A stretch of DNA of 64,000 nucleotides from Caldilineaceae bacterium (GTDB lineage Bacteria; Chloroflexota; Anaerolineae; Caldilineales; Caldilineaceae), in the NCBI GenBank assembly GCA_020634755.1, contig JACKBC010000012.1, positions 83,935 to 147,934 on the forward strand, written 5' to 3'. The notes beneath the pieces were generated by a model, which saw only the letters and a list, made by a program, of their open reading frames with translations, was not told the origin of the DNA and ran no database searches. Positions 9,077-18,050 of the stretch are shown here, in pieces (the first letter of the stretch is position 1; each line of letters opens with the position of its first letter). The position numbers were made by a program, and so were the translations under genes.

Positions 9077-9129
9077 ACAGGATGACAAGATGATTTGCCT
9101 AGCTTTATCAAATCATCTTGTCATCCTGT
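9077..9129. terminator. Strong 21-bp hairpin between binding protein and permease genes
   Basis: ACAGGATGACAAGATGATTT and its exact reverse complement form a perfect 21-bp stem around an 11-nt loop. It lies between the binding-protein stop (9167) and the dppB-like start (8977). On the minus strand it could attenuate transcription so that binding protein is made in excess of permease. No long T run follows, so factor-independent termination is uncertain. RNA stabilisation is an alternative role. Confidence 0.6.
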
Positions 9130-9166
9130 CAATGATGGGGATTTTTATAGCAAACGCAGAACAGAT

Positions 9167-10813
9167 CTACTGCGGTCGTCCACGCACGGCAGACCAGTCG
9201 GGGATGATCAGGCCCTGGCCGGTAGGCACAACGCCGGAGACATAGGGCTTGATCAGAACGCTGAAGCTGGGCGTAAAGAGCGGCAGCCAACCCACGCTGT
9301 CAATGGCAATCTGTTCAGCCTGATTGTAGAGCTGGAAGCGATCCTGCGCACTGCCCGTGAAGGTGTCCGCCTGCATGGCCAGCTCATCAAATTGGGCGTT
9401 TTCCCAGTGTCCATTGTTGTTGGGTGAATCGCTGCGCAACTGCTGCGAGATAAAATTCTGCGGGTCAGGATAGTCGGCGCCCCAAATGCTCAAATAGAAT
9501 TCGAGCCCATCTTCCGGCGTTAAATAGGTCGTGTCCAAGTTCTTGCTAAAGGTGGCCAGCTCCAGCGGCTGCAAAACCACATCGATGCCCAGGTTCTCTT
9601 TCCACTGTTGCTGTAAAAAGGTGGCCACTCGCTCGTTATCGCCTTCCACACCGTAGGACAGCGTGACCTGCGGCAGCGGATTGTCTGGCCCATAGCCGGC
9701 TTTGGCCAGTTCGGCTTTGGCCGCTTCGGCATCAAAGGCCAACCCCTGCACTGGATATTGCGAACCGGGAAAACCGGCGGGCAAGATGCGGTCGGTAGCG
9801 CCCACCGCGCCATTGAGCACGCGCTGGGCGAGCGTCACTTTGTCCACGGACATGGCCAGGGCGCGGCGCACGTTTTCGTTGTCAAAAGGCGCCTTTTTGT
9901 TGTTAAAGCCCACATAGCGTACGGCAAACGAAGCCACGTTGTGGAAGTCCGGCGACGAACTCACTTCGGGGATGCGCGCCGACGGCACGGGATTTTGTTG
10001 GCTGCCCATAATGTCCAGGTCACCCGTGCGATAAAGCTGATAGGCCGTCTCCGAATCTTGGATAAAGGGCAGCTCGATTTCGCCAACGCCCACGGCGCCC
10101 GCCCAATAGTTGGGATTGGGCTCTAAGATCAATTTCTGATTATGCTGCCACTCTTTGACGCGGAAAGGGCCGGTGCCATAAGCCTGGTCGGTCCAGCTAT
10201 CGCCCTGCTCTTCAATCAGCTTGAGCGGCACCACAAAGGTCACCGGGTAGGTGAGTTGCGCCAGAAAATAGGGCACGGTTTCATCAGTGGTAATGGCCAG
10301 CGTTTGGTCATCCACCACTTGGATGCCGCTGGCTTCCGCGGCGGCGCCGCTAGCCACATCCGCCGCCCCCACTACATGCTGCAACTGGAACGATGCTCCA
10401 TACGAAGCCGTCTCCGGCTGCAACGCGCGATTGATAGAATCGGCAAAATCTTGCGCGGTCACGGCGGCGCCGTCGGCAAACTTGAGCCCCGACCGAATGG
10501 TAAAGGTATAGGTTTTGCCATCTTCGGAAACCGACCACTTTTCAGCGCCATCGGGCACCACATTGAGCTGCGCATCCAGCTTGACCAGGCCGCCAAAAAT
10601 CAGGTTGATGGCCAACACGGATTGGGCATTTTGTGGATTGGCCGGGTCCAGGCCCGGCAGTTCATTGACGCCTTCTACGGACCAGAGCAATTTCTGGCTT
10701 GTGGCGCCGACTGGCCCTCCCGAAGCGGCTCCGGGCGCGGGCGCCACCGTGCAGGCAGCCAGTATGCCCACGGTGAGCAAGGATGTCAACATAATTTTCA
10801 GATATTTCTGCAT
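9167..10813 (-). CDS. Extracellular solute-binding protein, family 5 (peptide-type ABC importer)
   Basis: This is a 548-aa lipoprotein. The ATG at 10813 follows GGGGAGAACACA, and a start nine codons earlier is less likely. The signal peptide ends in the lipobox LAAC near residue 20. The family-5 signature (KWSVSEDGKTYTFTIRSGLKFADG near 80-105) and later VRRALAMSVDK and WGADYPDPQNF patterns are typical of DppA/OppA proteins. It captures peptides or related solutes outside the membrane for the DppB/DppC-like permeases downstream. Its ATPases must be encoded elsewhere. Confidence 0.92.
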   Translation of the reverse strand: MQKYLKIMLTSLLTVGILAACTVAPAPGAASGGPVGATSQKLLWSVEGVNELPGLDPANPQNAQSVLAINLIFGGLVKLDAQLNVVPDGAEKWSVSEDGKTYTFTIRSGLKFADGAAVTAQDFADSINRALQPETASYGASFQLQHVVGAADVASGAAAEASGIQVVDDQTLAITTDETVPYFLAQLTYPVTFVVPLKLIEEQGDSWTDQAYGTGPFRVKEWQHNQKLILEPNPNYWAGAVGVGEIELPFIQDSETAYQLYRTGDLDIMGSQQNPVPSARIPEVSSSPDFHNVASFAVRYVGFNNKKAPFDNENVRRALAMSVDKVTLAQRVLNGAVGATDRILPAGFPGSQYPVQGLAFDAEAAKAELAKAGYGPDNPLPQVTLSYGVEGDNERVATFLQQQWKENLGIDVVLQPLELATFSKNLDTTYLTPEDGLEFYLSIWGADYPDPQNFISQQLRSDSPNNNGHWENAQFDELAMQADTFTGSAQDRFQLYNQAEQIAIDSVGWLPLFTPSFSVLIKPYVSGVVPTGQGLIIPDWSAVRGRPQ

Positions 10814-11125
10814 TGTGTTCTCCCCTGGGTTGCAGGACATTGAGTTTGCAATGATTTAGGTGTGTCGTAATGACGCTTTTGGTAATGACGCTTTTGGTAA
10901 TGATGGTTTTGGTAATGACGATTTGGCGCGATGTCTCTCGATGAGCGGTTTCGGGAATGCATGAAGAACCATATGGATTGATGTCTATCAGCGCTGCGCC
11001 AGCATCAGCGGGTCGGCTGGGAGCCATTTTTCAGTATGGCATATTTTCTGCTGGCTGACACTCATCCAACGGATAGGCTCTAGCTGGCCGATCGACTAGT
11101 ACCATCGGCTACCGCAATAGTCCAG
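10814..11125. promoter_or_regulatory. Divergent intergenic region with four 15-bp tandem repeats
   Basis: The 560-bp gap 10814-11374 separates the divergent peptide-binding-protein and M16 peptidase genes. Four 15-bp units of GTAATGACGCTTTTG run from 10865 to 10924, about 50 bp upstream of the binding-protein start. The gap also carries CTGGCCGATCGACTAGT at 11084-11100 and family A copy A2. No gene is seen. The repeats may be operator-like iterons, which is inference. Confidence 0.55.
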
Positions 11126-11223
11126 ACGCCGCAACGGTGCTGGCAACATAATTACTTTGCTTGTACTGAGGCATCGGTCGCGTTTGGAGAATCCAGCCCT
11201 CTCCCAGCCGTTGCGATCTATCG
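11126..11223. repeat. Family A repeat, copy A2 (interrupted)
   Basis: It has GCCGCAACGGTGCTGGC at one end and CAGCCGTTGCGATCTATCG at the other, with the inner GGCATCGGTCGCGTTTGG segment. Compared with the 84-bp copies, roughly 20-25 extra bases sit after CTGGC, so this copy carries a small insertion. It lies about 150 bp upstream of the M16 peptidase gene. Confidence 0.6.
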
Positions 11224-11374
11224 ATAGTCGCCGGAGTCCAGAAGCGCTTTTGTAGAGATGCTTAAACTCTCCATGAGTTCGTCTTAAAGTCGCTGCTTCT
11301 GGGCTTGTGATAGGGTATTCTGACACGAAATGTCGCTCGGCTCAACTCACTATCCTGTTACAGGAGCGTAGACC

Positions 11375-14329
11375 ATGCATAGAAATATTAGCATTCTGCT
11401 CTTATTTACCTTGTTGTCGCAGTGGCTGTTCACAACGCCCGTGTTGGCTCAAACAACGGCCCCCACCGCCGCCGTAAGCGCCGCGACATCTATATCTTCT
11501 GTATCTAATGCTTCTGACCAATCCATTGCCTTTAAAGAGTACGAACTGCCGCTCACCGACTATACGCTGGCCAATGGGCTACGCGTCATCTTGGCCGAAG
11601 ACCATTCGGCGCCGGTGGTGGCGGTGGACACCTGGTTTCGCGTCGGTGGCGCCGATGATCCGCCTCAGCGTTCCGGCTTTGCTCACCTGTTTGAACACAT
11701 GATGTTTGAAGGCTCGGCCCATGTGGCCAATGGCCAGTGGGATAAGCTGCTGGAGGCTATCGGCGCCAGCAATAACGCCTATACCCAAAATGATAAGACC
11801 GCGTTCTGGGATGTGGTTCCGGCCAACCAGCTGCCGCGCATCTTGTGGATGGAGAGCGACCGCATGGCTTCGCTGGCCGTGACCGATGAAAATTTCCAGC
11901 CGCAGCGCCAGGTGGTGATTCAAGAGTACAATCAGCGCGTGGCCAACTCTCCTTTTGGCGAGGCCAATCTGCGTCTTTTTACGCAGCCGCTGCAGGGCTA
12001 TGCCCCCTACGAACTGCCCGTCATCGGCAATGTGGATGACCTAAACGCCGCCACCTTAAAAGAAGTACAAGATTTCCACACCGAATATTATCGGCCCAAC
12101 AATGCCACGTTGGTCATTGTGGGCGATATTGATGTGGCGCAAACCCAGGCGTTGATCCAGGCCTACTATGGCGATATTCCGGCCGGGCCACCCGTGGTGC
12201 AGACGCTGGACCGCTATCCCTATCCCACGGCATTTCCCGCCACCGCCGTGGATGAGATCACCGGCTGCCAAGTCGGCACAACCGAAACCTTGGTGGACGC
12301 CAAGGTAAAGATCCCGCGCTATGCCATTAGCGTGGCTGGGCCAGTGCGCGGCACGCCCGATTTTTACGCGCTCAAGCTGCTCACAGATATTCTGAGCAGC
12401 GGCGACAGCAGCCGCTTCCAGCAAGACATTGTGCGCCAAGGGTTGGCCGCTGCCGCCTTTGTGGGGCTCAATGACTACAAGGGCGCCAGCGTGCTCTATG
12501 CCGCCGCCTACGCCAACCAGGGCGATAAAGTGGAAGATATGCGCAAGCTGCTGGATGATGAATTTGCCCGCGTGCGCAATGGCGATGTGACTGCCGCTGA
12601 GCTGGCGCGCGTCCAGCAGCAGCAGCTGATCAGCACCATTACCGGCTTTCGCGGTTCCGTGCGCGACACGGCCGAGTGGTTGCAAGATGCCACGCTCACC
12701 TTTGGCGACCCCCACAGTATTGGCCAAGAACTGGCGCTCTATCAGGCTGTGACCTTAAATGACATCCGCCGCGTGGCGCAAACCTATCTCTGCGCCCGCC
12801 CCATGAATGTACAGATCACGCAGCCTGAGGGCGAGCAGACGCTGGCGACCTATCCCGGCGCGCTGGTGCAGCCGTTGGATGTGGCCGCCGCTACCGGCAT
12901 CGGTCCCGCCACAGAGACGATTTCCGAAAGCGTCATTGCCGCCCTGCCCACCGATGTGGTAACTCGCACGGCCGTCCCGGCGGCGCTGGGCGAATTGCAG
13001 ACCAATCTGCCGCCCTTCAAGACCTTTAAGCTAGACAATGGGTTAAACGTCATTTTTGTGGAACAGCACGAAACGCCCACGGTTCACCTGGACCTTTTTG
13101 TGGGCGGTTCCAACGCCGCGGCTCCCGCCGACCAGCAGGGCATTGCCGACTTTATGGCCGACCTGATTCCCAAAGGCACCGAGACGCGCAGCGCCGATGA
13201 GATTGCCCAGCGCATTGAGGCCGTGGGTGGTTCTGTGGGCAGCAATGCCGGGCTGGAATGGACATCGCTTTCGGTGGATGCGCCCACGCCCGACGCCACG
13301 CTGGCCTATGATCTGCTTGGCGATTTGGCTCAGCACGCCACCTTTCCCCAAGATGAATTTGATGTGGAAAAGAGCCAGACGCTCACCTTTTTGCAGCAAG
13401 ATGCCGTCAACCCCACCAGCATGGCCAATCGTCAGTTTGGGCGCATTGCCTACGGCGGTCATCCCTATGGCTACATCACTACGCCGGAGACGGTCAACGG
13501 GCTGACGCGCGATGATGTGCTCAAGTTTTACGAAACATATTACAAGCCCAATAATGCGCTGCTGGTCATTGTGGGCAACATGAATGCAGCCGATGCCCAA
13601 AAGATGACCGAAGACGCGCTGGGTTCGTGGCCCTCCGGCACGGTGCCGGATTTTAAACAATATCCGCAGGCCACCGTGGGCGATACCAATGTCATCTATC
13701 TGGTGGACCGGCCCGAATCGCAGCAAGCCACGGTGCAGGTGGGCAACCGCGCCATCAATGCCCGCAACCCGGACCGCTATGCGCTGCTGATCGACAATGC
13801 TGTGTTGGGGGGCGGTTCGTCGTCGCGGCTCTATGCCAATCTACGCGAGGACAAGGGCTACACATACGGCGTCTACAGCCGTTTTGCGCAGCCCAACGAC
13901 GTGGGTACCTTCCGCGTCATCGGCGATGTGAATCAAGATCATGTGGGCGATGCCGTGCAGGAAATTCTCAATGAGTTAAAGGGTATGCAGGACAAGCCGC
14001 TGACCGAACAGGAATTGGCCGACGCCAAGGGCATGTTGGAAGGCAGCTTTGCTCTATCGCTGGAACAGCCAGGCGACTTTGCCAATCAGTTGGCGGCGCG
14101 CTATCTCACCGGTGTGCCCATTAACGAGCTGAGCAGCTACGCCAGCAAGCTGCAATCCATTACGGCGGCCCAAGCCCAGGCCGCCGCCAAACAGTATATT
14201 GACGCGGCTCACCCCATTATTGTGGTGGTGGGCGACGCCAAAGTGGTGCAGCCGCAGTTGGCGAAGATCGAAAAGGTCGTGCTGGTGGATACAGATGGCA
14301 AGATTGTGCAAGCCGCACAGTCTCAATAA
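11375..14329 (+). CDS. Secreted M16 family zinc peptidase with two fused peptidase domains
   Basis: This 984-aa protein has a signal peptide (residues 1-26, ending VLAQ) and two tandem M16 units. The first (about 60-480) carries the inverted zinc motif HLFEH near residue 107 and a downstream acidic helix, so it should be catalytic. The second (about 540-970) has IADFMADLI at the equivalent place, so the metal site is lost, as is normal for the inactive half of pitrilysin-like enzymes. Its RLYANLREDKGYTYGVYSRF is the conserved R/Y substrate-binding motif. Ribosome site CAGGAGC lies before the ATG. It probably degrades extracellular peptides. Confidence 0.9.
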   Translation: MHRNISILLLFTLLSQWLFTTPVLAQTTAPTAAVSAATSISSVSNASDQSIAFKEYELPLTDYTLANGLRVILAEDHSAPVVAVDTWFRVGGADDPPQRSGFAHLFEHMMFEGSAHVANGQWDKLLEAIGASNNAYTQNDKTAFWDVVPANQLPRILWMESDRMASLAVTDENFQPQRQVVIQEYNQRVANSPFGEANLRLFTQPLQGYAPYELPVIGNVDDLNAATLKEVQDFHTEYYRPNNATLVIVGDIDVAQTQALIQAYYGDIPAGPPVVQTLDRYPYPTAFPATAVDEITGCQVGTTETLVDAKVKIPRYAISVAGPVRGTPDFYALKLLTDILSSGDSSRFQQDIVRQGLAAAAFVGLNDYKGASVLYAAAYANQGDKVEDMRKLLDDEFARVRNGDVTAAELARVQQQQLISTITGFRGSVRDTAEWLQDATLTFGDPHSIGQELALYQAVTLNDIRRVAQTYLCARPMNVQITQPEGEQTLATYPGALVQPLDVAAATGIGPATETISESVIAALPTDVVTRTAVPAALGELQTNLPPFKTFKLDNGLNVIFVEQHETPTVHLDLFVGGSNAAAPADQQGIADFMADLIPKGTETRSADEIAQRIEAVGGSVGSNAGLEWTSLSVDAPTPDATLAYDLLGDLAQHATFPQDEFDVEKSQTLTFLQQDAVNPTSMANRQFGRIAYGGHPYGYITTPETVNGLTRDDVLKFYETYYKPNNALLVIVGNMNAADAQKMTEDALGSWPSGTVPDFKQYPQATVGDTNVIYLVDRPESQQATVQVGNRAINARNPDRYALLIDNAVLGGGSSSRLYANLREDKGYTYGVYSRFAQPNDVGTFRVIGDVNQDHVGDAVQEILNELKGMQDKPLTEQELADAKGMLEGSFALSLEQPGDFANQLAARYLTGVPINELSSYASKLQSITAAQAQAAAKQYIDAAHPIIVVVGDAKVVQPQLAKIEKVVLVDTDGKIVQAAQSQ

Positions 14330-14331
14330 TG

Positions 14332-14688
14332 TTGCCATTGGCACGGTGAGTTCCAAAATAGGCGGCAAGCATGCGCGGGCGTGGCCTCTCCCTGATGGTG
14401 CGCTGCAGCGCAACATCTGTCCCTCTCCACCGCGTGGAGAGGGAGGCGGCGCACCCGAAGGGTGCAGAGCCGGGAGAGGCCCTGCCCCCAGAATCCAGGA
14501 CGCACCCGATTGCCATTGTCACGGTGAGTCCCAAAATAGGCGGCAAGCATGCGCGGGATGTGGCCTCTCCCAGATGGTGCGCTTCAGCGCACCATCTGTC
14601 CCTCTCCACCGCGTGGAGAGGGACGCGGCGCACCCGAAGGGTGCAGAGCCGGGAGAGGCCCTGCCCCCCAATCTAGGATGCACCCGAT
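14332..14688. repeat. Tandem pair of ~178-bp structured repeats (family F)
   Basis: Two copies (14332-14509 and 14510-14688) of a GC-rich unit fill the gap between the M16 peptidase and the sugar-binding protein. Each has nested stems: GGCCTCTCCC pairing with GGGAGAGGCC, a GATGGTGCGCT/AGCGCACCATC hairpin (perfect only in copy 2), GTCCCTCTCCAC with GTGGAGAGGGAC, and GCACCCGAAGGGTGC. The nested pairing suggests a repeat that is folded when transcribed. It may act as transcription terminator or RNA spacer. No ORF is supported. Confidence 0.75.
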
Positions 14689-14782
14689 CGTTATGTGTGA
14701 TGACGCCAGAGAAATTTCACGGTGAACGCAAACAACCCAGTGCCGCGAACATGAAGCGGCCAGACAACGAGGAGAAACTCTC

Positions 14783-16102
14783 ATGAACCAAGAAGAACGG
14801 CATCAAATCAGTCGACGTTCATTTTTGCAGGCGGTGGGGCTGGCCGGTGGCGCGGCGGCGCTGGCCGCCTGTACACCAAATGCGGCGCCCACTGCCAGCA
14901 GCGGCAGCGCGACAACGCCCGTCGCCAGCAGCGGTGAACAGGTTGTCAATTTCTTGTGGACCGATTCTCAAAATACACATCAGCCGCTGATCAAAGACTT
15001 TGAGACGGCCACCGGCATCAAGGTGAACCAGACCCAGGTTTCCTACAACGACCTGCTCAATAAGATTACCACTTCGGTCGAGGGTGGGGCGGATGTGGAT
15101 GTGGTGGAGATGGACACCATTTGGACAGCCCAGTTTGCCAGCGCCGGCTGGGTTGAGGATATTAGCGACAAGATTACCGACGCCATTAAAAGCGATGTGC
15201 CGGAGTCGGCGTTGAGCGCGGTGACCTATAACGGCAAGCTCTATGGCATGCCCTGGTTTAACAGCGCCAAGCATCTCTTCTATAACGAGAAGCTGCTCAA
15301 AGACGCCGGCTTTGATGCACCCCCGGCCACGCTGGATGAGTTTGTGGAGCAGGCCAAAGCCACCACCAAAGAAGGGCAGTGGGGCTCCACCTGGTGCTGG
15401 AAGCAGGCCGAGGGCATGATCTGCGACTGGGTGGCCATTATGTTTACCAACAAAGATGCCCAGATTCTCGATGCCAATGGCCAGGCGGTCTTTAACGAAA
15501 TGGGCGGCACCGATGCCTTGCAGTGGATGGTGGACATCCTTTACACCCATAAAGCCGCCGACCCCGCTTCGCTGGAAAATACAGAAACCGAAGTGTTGCG
15601 TGCGCTGGAAACAGGCACATACGCGCTGACCTATAACTGGGAAGGTACGCTGCCCGAAGCCAATGACCCGGCCAAGTCTCAAGCCGCGCCCAATGTTAAA
15701 ATCGGGCTGTTGCCCGGCAGCAAGGATGTGAAAAGCGCTAGCGTCAATGGTTCCGAGGGCTGGGCGATTTTGGCCAATGCGCAGCGCAAAGACAATGCCT
15801 GGAAGCTGCTTGAATATATGGTGAGCCCGGCGTGGCAGAAGCAAGCCGCACTCACCATTGGCGATTATCCGGTGCTGAGCTCGCTTTATAGCGACCCCGA
15901 ACTTGAGAAAAATATAGCTGATTTCGCGCTGTACGGCGAGCAATTTAACTATCTGGCCGTGCGTCCGCAGGTGCCGGGCTATGCGCAAAAGTCCGACATT
16001 ATTCAGCGCTATCTGCACGAAGCGTTGCTGCAAAAGATGACGCCCAAGGAAGCTATGGATGCGGCGGTGGACGAAGTCAACAAGGCGAACAACACCCCGT
16101 GA
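14783..16102 (+). CDS. Extracellular sugar-binding protein of ABC importer (family 1)
   Basis: This 439-aa protein has a twin-arginine signal with lipobox: SRRSFLQAVGLAGG then LAAC near residue 33. It should be exported folded and lipidated. The mature part follows the maltose/trehalose-type binding-protein pattern (family 1), with GIKVNQTQVSYNDLLNKI, YGMPWFNSAKHLFYN, and a C-terminal AWKLLEYMVSP segment. Two sugar permeases lie downstream (17111 and 18051), with a thiol-oxidoreductase-like gene between. The GAGGAG ribosome site is 9 bp before the ATG. Likely ligand: an oligosaccharide, not determinable here. Confidence 0.92.
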   Translation: MNQEERHQISRRSFLQAVGLAGGAAALAACTPNAAPTASSGSATTPVASSGEQVVNFLWTDSQNTHQPLIKDFETATGIKVNQTQVSYNDLLNKITTSVEGGADVDVVEMDTIWTAQFASAGWVEDISDKITDAIKSDVPESALSAVTYNGKLYGMPWFNSAKHLFYNEKLLKDAGFDAPPATLDEFVEQAKATTKEGQWGSTWCWKQAEGMICDWVAIMFTNKDAQILDANGQAVFNEMGGTDALQWMVDILYTHKAADPASLENTETEVLRALETGTYALTYNWEGTLPEANDPAKSQAAPNVKIGLLPGSKDVKSASVNGSEGWAILANAQRKDNAWKLLEYMVSPAWQKQAALTIGDYPVLSSLYSDPELEKNIADFALYGEQFNYLAVRPQVPGYAQKSDIIQRYLHEALLQKMTPKEAMDAAVDEVNKANNTP

Positions 16103-16144
16103 TGATTGATTGATCAGGCATTTACTTGCCCACAGGGGCAGAAG

Positions 16145-16312
16145 ATCATTGAGGCGTGGGCATAGGTATGTCAGTCGAATAGAAACGTTGAGCGTGCGTC
16201 GCACTGCCCACCATGACAGTCGCCCAACAGCCACATTCATGGGTAGTGCGTCGCACGTGAGTCTACCAACAAAGGTCTCCTTGAGCAGCAAATTATGCAT
16301 ACTCTTCAGATA
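16145..16312. repeat. Family B element B4 (168 bp)
   Basis: Palindromes GTGCGTCGCAC at 16194-16204 and 16246-16256 are 52 bp apart. Outer ends ATCATTGAGGCGTGGGCATA and TTATGCATACTCTTCAGATA are inverted. The interior closely matches B1, for example CAACAGCCAC, TTCATGGGTA and the following GAGTCTAC. It sits between the sugar-binding-protein gene and the UGA-containing thioredoxin-fold gene. Confidence 0.8.
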
Positions 16313-16354
16313 ATTGCTGAGTATTGATTGACCAAAGTCTTTAGGTGAAGCAAG

Positions 16355-17089
16355 ATGACGACAAAATCGCACGCGGTGACAAGAAAAAAGGCGCAAAAGA
16401 GGCGCCCCGCCGCTAGATCCAATATGACCCTCTGGCTGATTGGCGCCGTGGCCATCAGCCTGGTGGTGCTGGCCGTGTGGGCCAGCACGCGGCAATCTAC
16501 CACGGTGGTCAACGTGCCGGAGGCGCAAGCCGCTTATGCCGACATTCCGCCGGCCTGGATCAACGGCAAAACGTTGGGCAATCCAGATGCTTCGGTGACC
16601 ATCCAGGCGTGGGAAGACTTTATGTGACCGGGCTGCCAAGCCTGGACCCGTGAGGTCGAACCACATGTGATTGCCGATTTTATTAAAGATGGCAAAGTCA
16701 AGCTAGAGTTTCATCACTTTCCGCTGCAAATGCACGGTGCGCCGGCCACGACGGCGGCCAACGCCGCCGAATGCGCCGCCGATCAGAACGCGTTTTGGCC
16801 CTATCACGATCAGCTCTTTGCGCAAATTTCTGCCCAGGGCGCTTCGGCTGTCACCATCGAAAATATGAGCGCTCTGGCCGATAGTTTTCATCTGGATGAT
16901 GCTACTTTTACCACCTGTGTGACGCAGCAGACGCACAGCCAAGAAGTTCAGGATTCGGTCAATCAGGCTATTGCACAGGGATTTCCCGGCACGCCGACGA
17001 TTCTGGTAAATGGCCAAATGTTGGACAGCCTGGACTATGACACGCTGAACAGCGCCGTAAATGCCGCACTAGCCCAGGCGAGCAATTAA
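16355..17089 (+). CDS. DsbA-like thioredoxin-fold protein with in-frame UGA (candidate selenoprotein)
   Basis: An open frame of 90 codons meets TGA at 16625-16627 and continues without interruption for 153 more codons, giving 244 residues if TGA is read as selenocysteine. A basic N-terminus and one membrane anchor (about residues 25-43) precede a Thioredoxin_4/DsbA-like domain. In this family the strand is followed by a CPxC site. Here the sequence is WEDFM-UGA-PGCQAW, so UGA replaces the first catalytic cysteine (U-P-G-C). The cis-proline loop GTPTILVNG lies near residue 215. The best reading is a membrane-anchored extracytoplasmic thiol oxidoreductase or isomerase with a Sec active site. 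Alternatives: a Cys (TGC) to TGA nonsense mutation or sequence error. It sits inside a sugar ABC transporter cluster. Confidence 0.8.
16625..16660 (+). promoter_or_regulatory. UGA codon with possible bacterial SECIS hairpin
   Basis: The UGA is at 16625-16627. About 21 nt beyond it, GACC (16645-16648) can pair with GGTC (16654-16657) around loop CGTGA, whose second base is G. A competing 6-bp hairpin, CCGGGC/GCCTGG, lies directly after the UGA. Distance, small loop and a G in the first two loop positions agree with the known loose bSECIS rules, but a 4-bp upper stem is weak. A folding calculation is needed. Confidence 0.4.
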
Positions 17090-17110
17090 AGCGCCAATCT
17101 TTGTAACGAA

Positions 17111-18043
17111 ATGACTCAGACTGCCACTCCACCTCGTTCAAGTACCCAGGCCAGCCGCCGCGGCGAACTATCCGAGCGCGCGCTGGGGTTGCTGCTGCTG
17201 GCGCCCATGACGCTAATTTTGCTGCTGGTGGTGGCCTATCCGCTGGTTAGCTCGTTGATCCTCAGCCTCTACCGCGTCAACCTAGCTAACCCCGAACAGG
17301 GCGAACCGTTTCTGGGATTGGGAAATTATATATATGCCTTTCACCAGCCCAGCTTTTGGTATGCGCTCCAGCGCACCTTCTATTTCACCATTATTTCGGT
17401 GGCCATTGAACTGGTGCTGGGGTTGCTCTTTGCCGTGCTGCTCAACGAGGCATTTCGCGGGCGGACGTTGGCGCGGCTGGCCATGATTGCGCCGTGGGCG
17501 CTTTTGACCGTCAGCAATGGCGTGCTCTGGGCCTGGATTCTCAACCCCACCTATGGCGTGGCCAATATGTTGCTGGTGAAGGCCGGTCTGCTCAGTGCGC
17601 CCAAAGCGTGGCTCAGCGACACCTTTTGGACTATGAATGTGATCATTCTGGCCGATGTGTGGAAGACTGTGCCCAACATGACGCTGCTCCTGCTGGCGGG
17701 GCTGCAACCCATACCGGCTGACCTCTATGAAGCCGCGGGCGTGGATGGGGCCACGCGTTGGCAGAAGCTGACGAGCATTACCCTACCGCTGCTGCGTCCG
17801 GTGATTTTGGTGGCGGTGGCGTTGCGCACCATCGGGGCGTTCCGCGTCTTCGATATTATTTACGTGTTGACCGGCAACGGCGGCCCAGCCGACAGCACTA
17901 AAGTGATCTCATTCTACGCCTACGACCAGGCCTTTCGCTATCTCTTTTTTGGCTACGGTTCGGCGGTGTCGTGGCTGATCACGGCCTTTATGCTGCTGCT
18001 GATCATAATCTACATGCGGCTGTTGCGCACAGACGAAGAATAG
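17111..18043 (+). CDS. Sugar ABC transporter permease (MalF-type)
   Basis: This 310-aa inner-membrane permease has six predicted helices. It carries the EAA loop YEAAGVDGATRWQKLTSITLPLL near residues 205-225, which docks the ATPase, and the preceding WKTVPNMTLLLLAGLQPIP typical of MalF/UgpA-type sugar permeases. Eight base pairs separate its stop from the second permease gene. The partner binding protein is at 14783. No ATPase gene is in the cluster, so a shared MsmK/UgpC-type ATPase is likely used. Confidence 0.92.
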   Translation: MTQTATPPRSSTQASRRGELSERALGLLLLAPMTLILLLVVAYPLVSSLILSLYRVNLANPEQGEPFLGLGNYIYAFHQPSFWYALQRTFYFTIISVAIELVLGLLFAVLLNEAFRGRTLARLAMIAPWALLTVSNGVLWAWILNPTYGVANMLLVKAGLLSAPKAWLSDTFWTMNVIILADVWKTVPNMTLLLLAGLQPIPADLYEAAGVDGATRWQKLTSITLPLLRPVILVAVALRTIGAFRVFDIIYVLTGNGGPADSTKVISFYAYDQAFRYLFFGYGSAVSWLITAFMLLLIIIYMRLLRTDEE

Positions 18044-18050
18044 GTTATTT

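Noticed and set aside
16355..16627. Treating the 90-codon frame as a complete small membrane protein ending at TGA
   Set aside because: The sequence after TGA continues the same thioredoxin-fold domain in frame to the cis-Pro loop and a normal stop, so the two halves belong to one protein.
14819..16666. Long minus-strand open frame (615 codons) opposite the sugar-binding-protein gene
   Set aside because: The plus strand has a clear Tat lipoprotein with family motifs. The antisense frame has no domain pattern and no ribosome site, and it also crosses an element B copy. Long antisense frames are common at this base composition.
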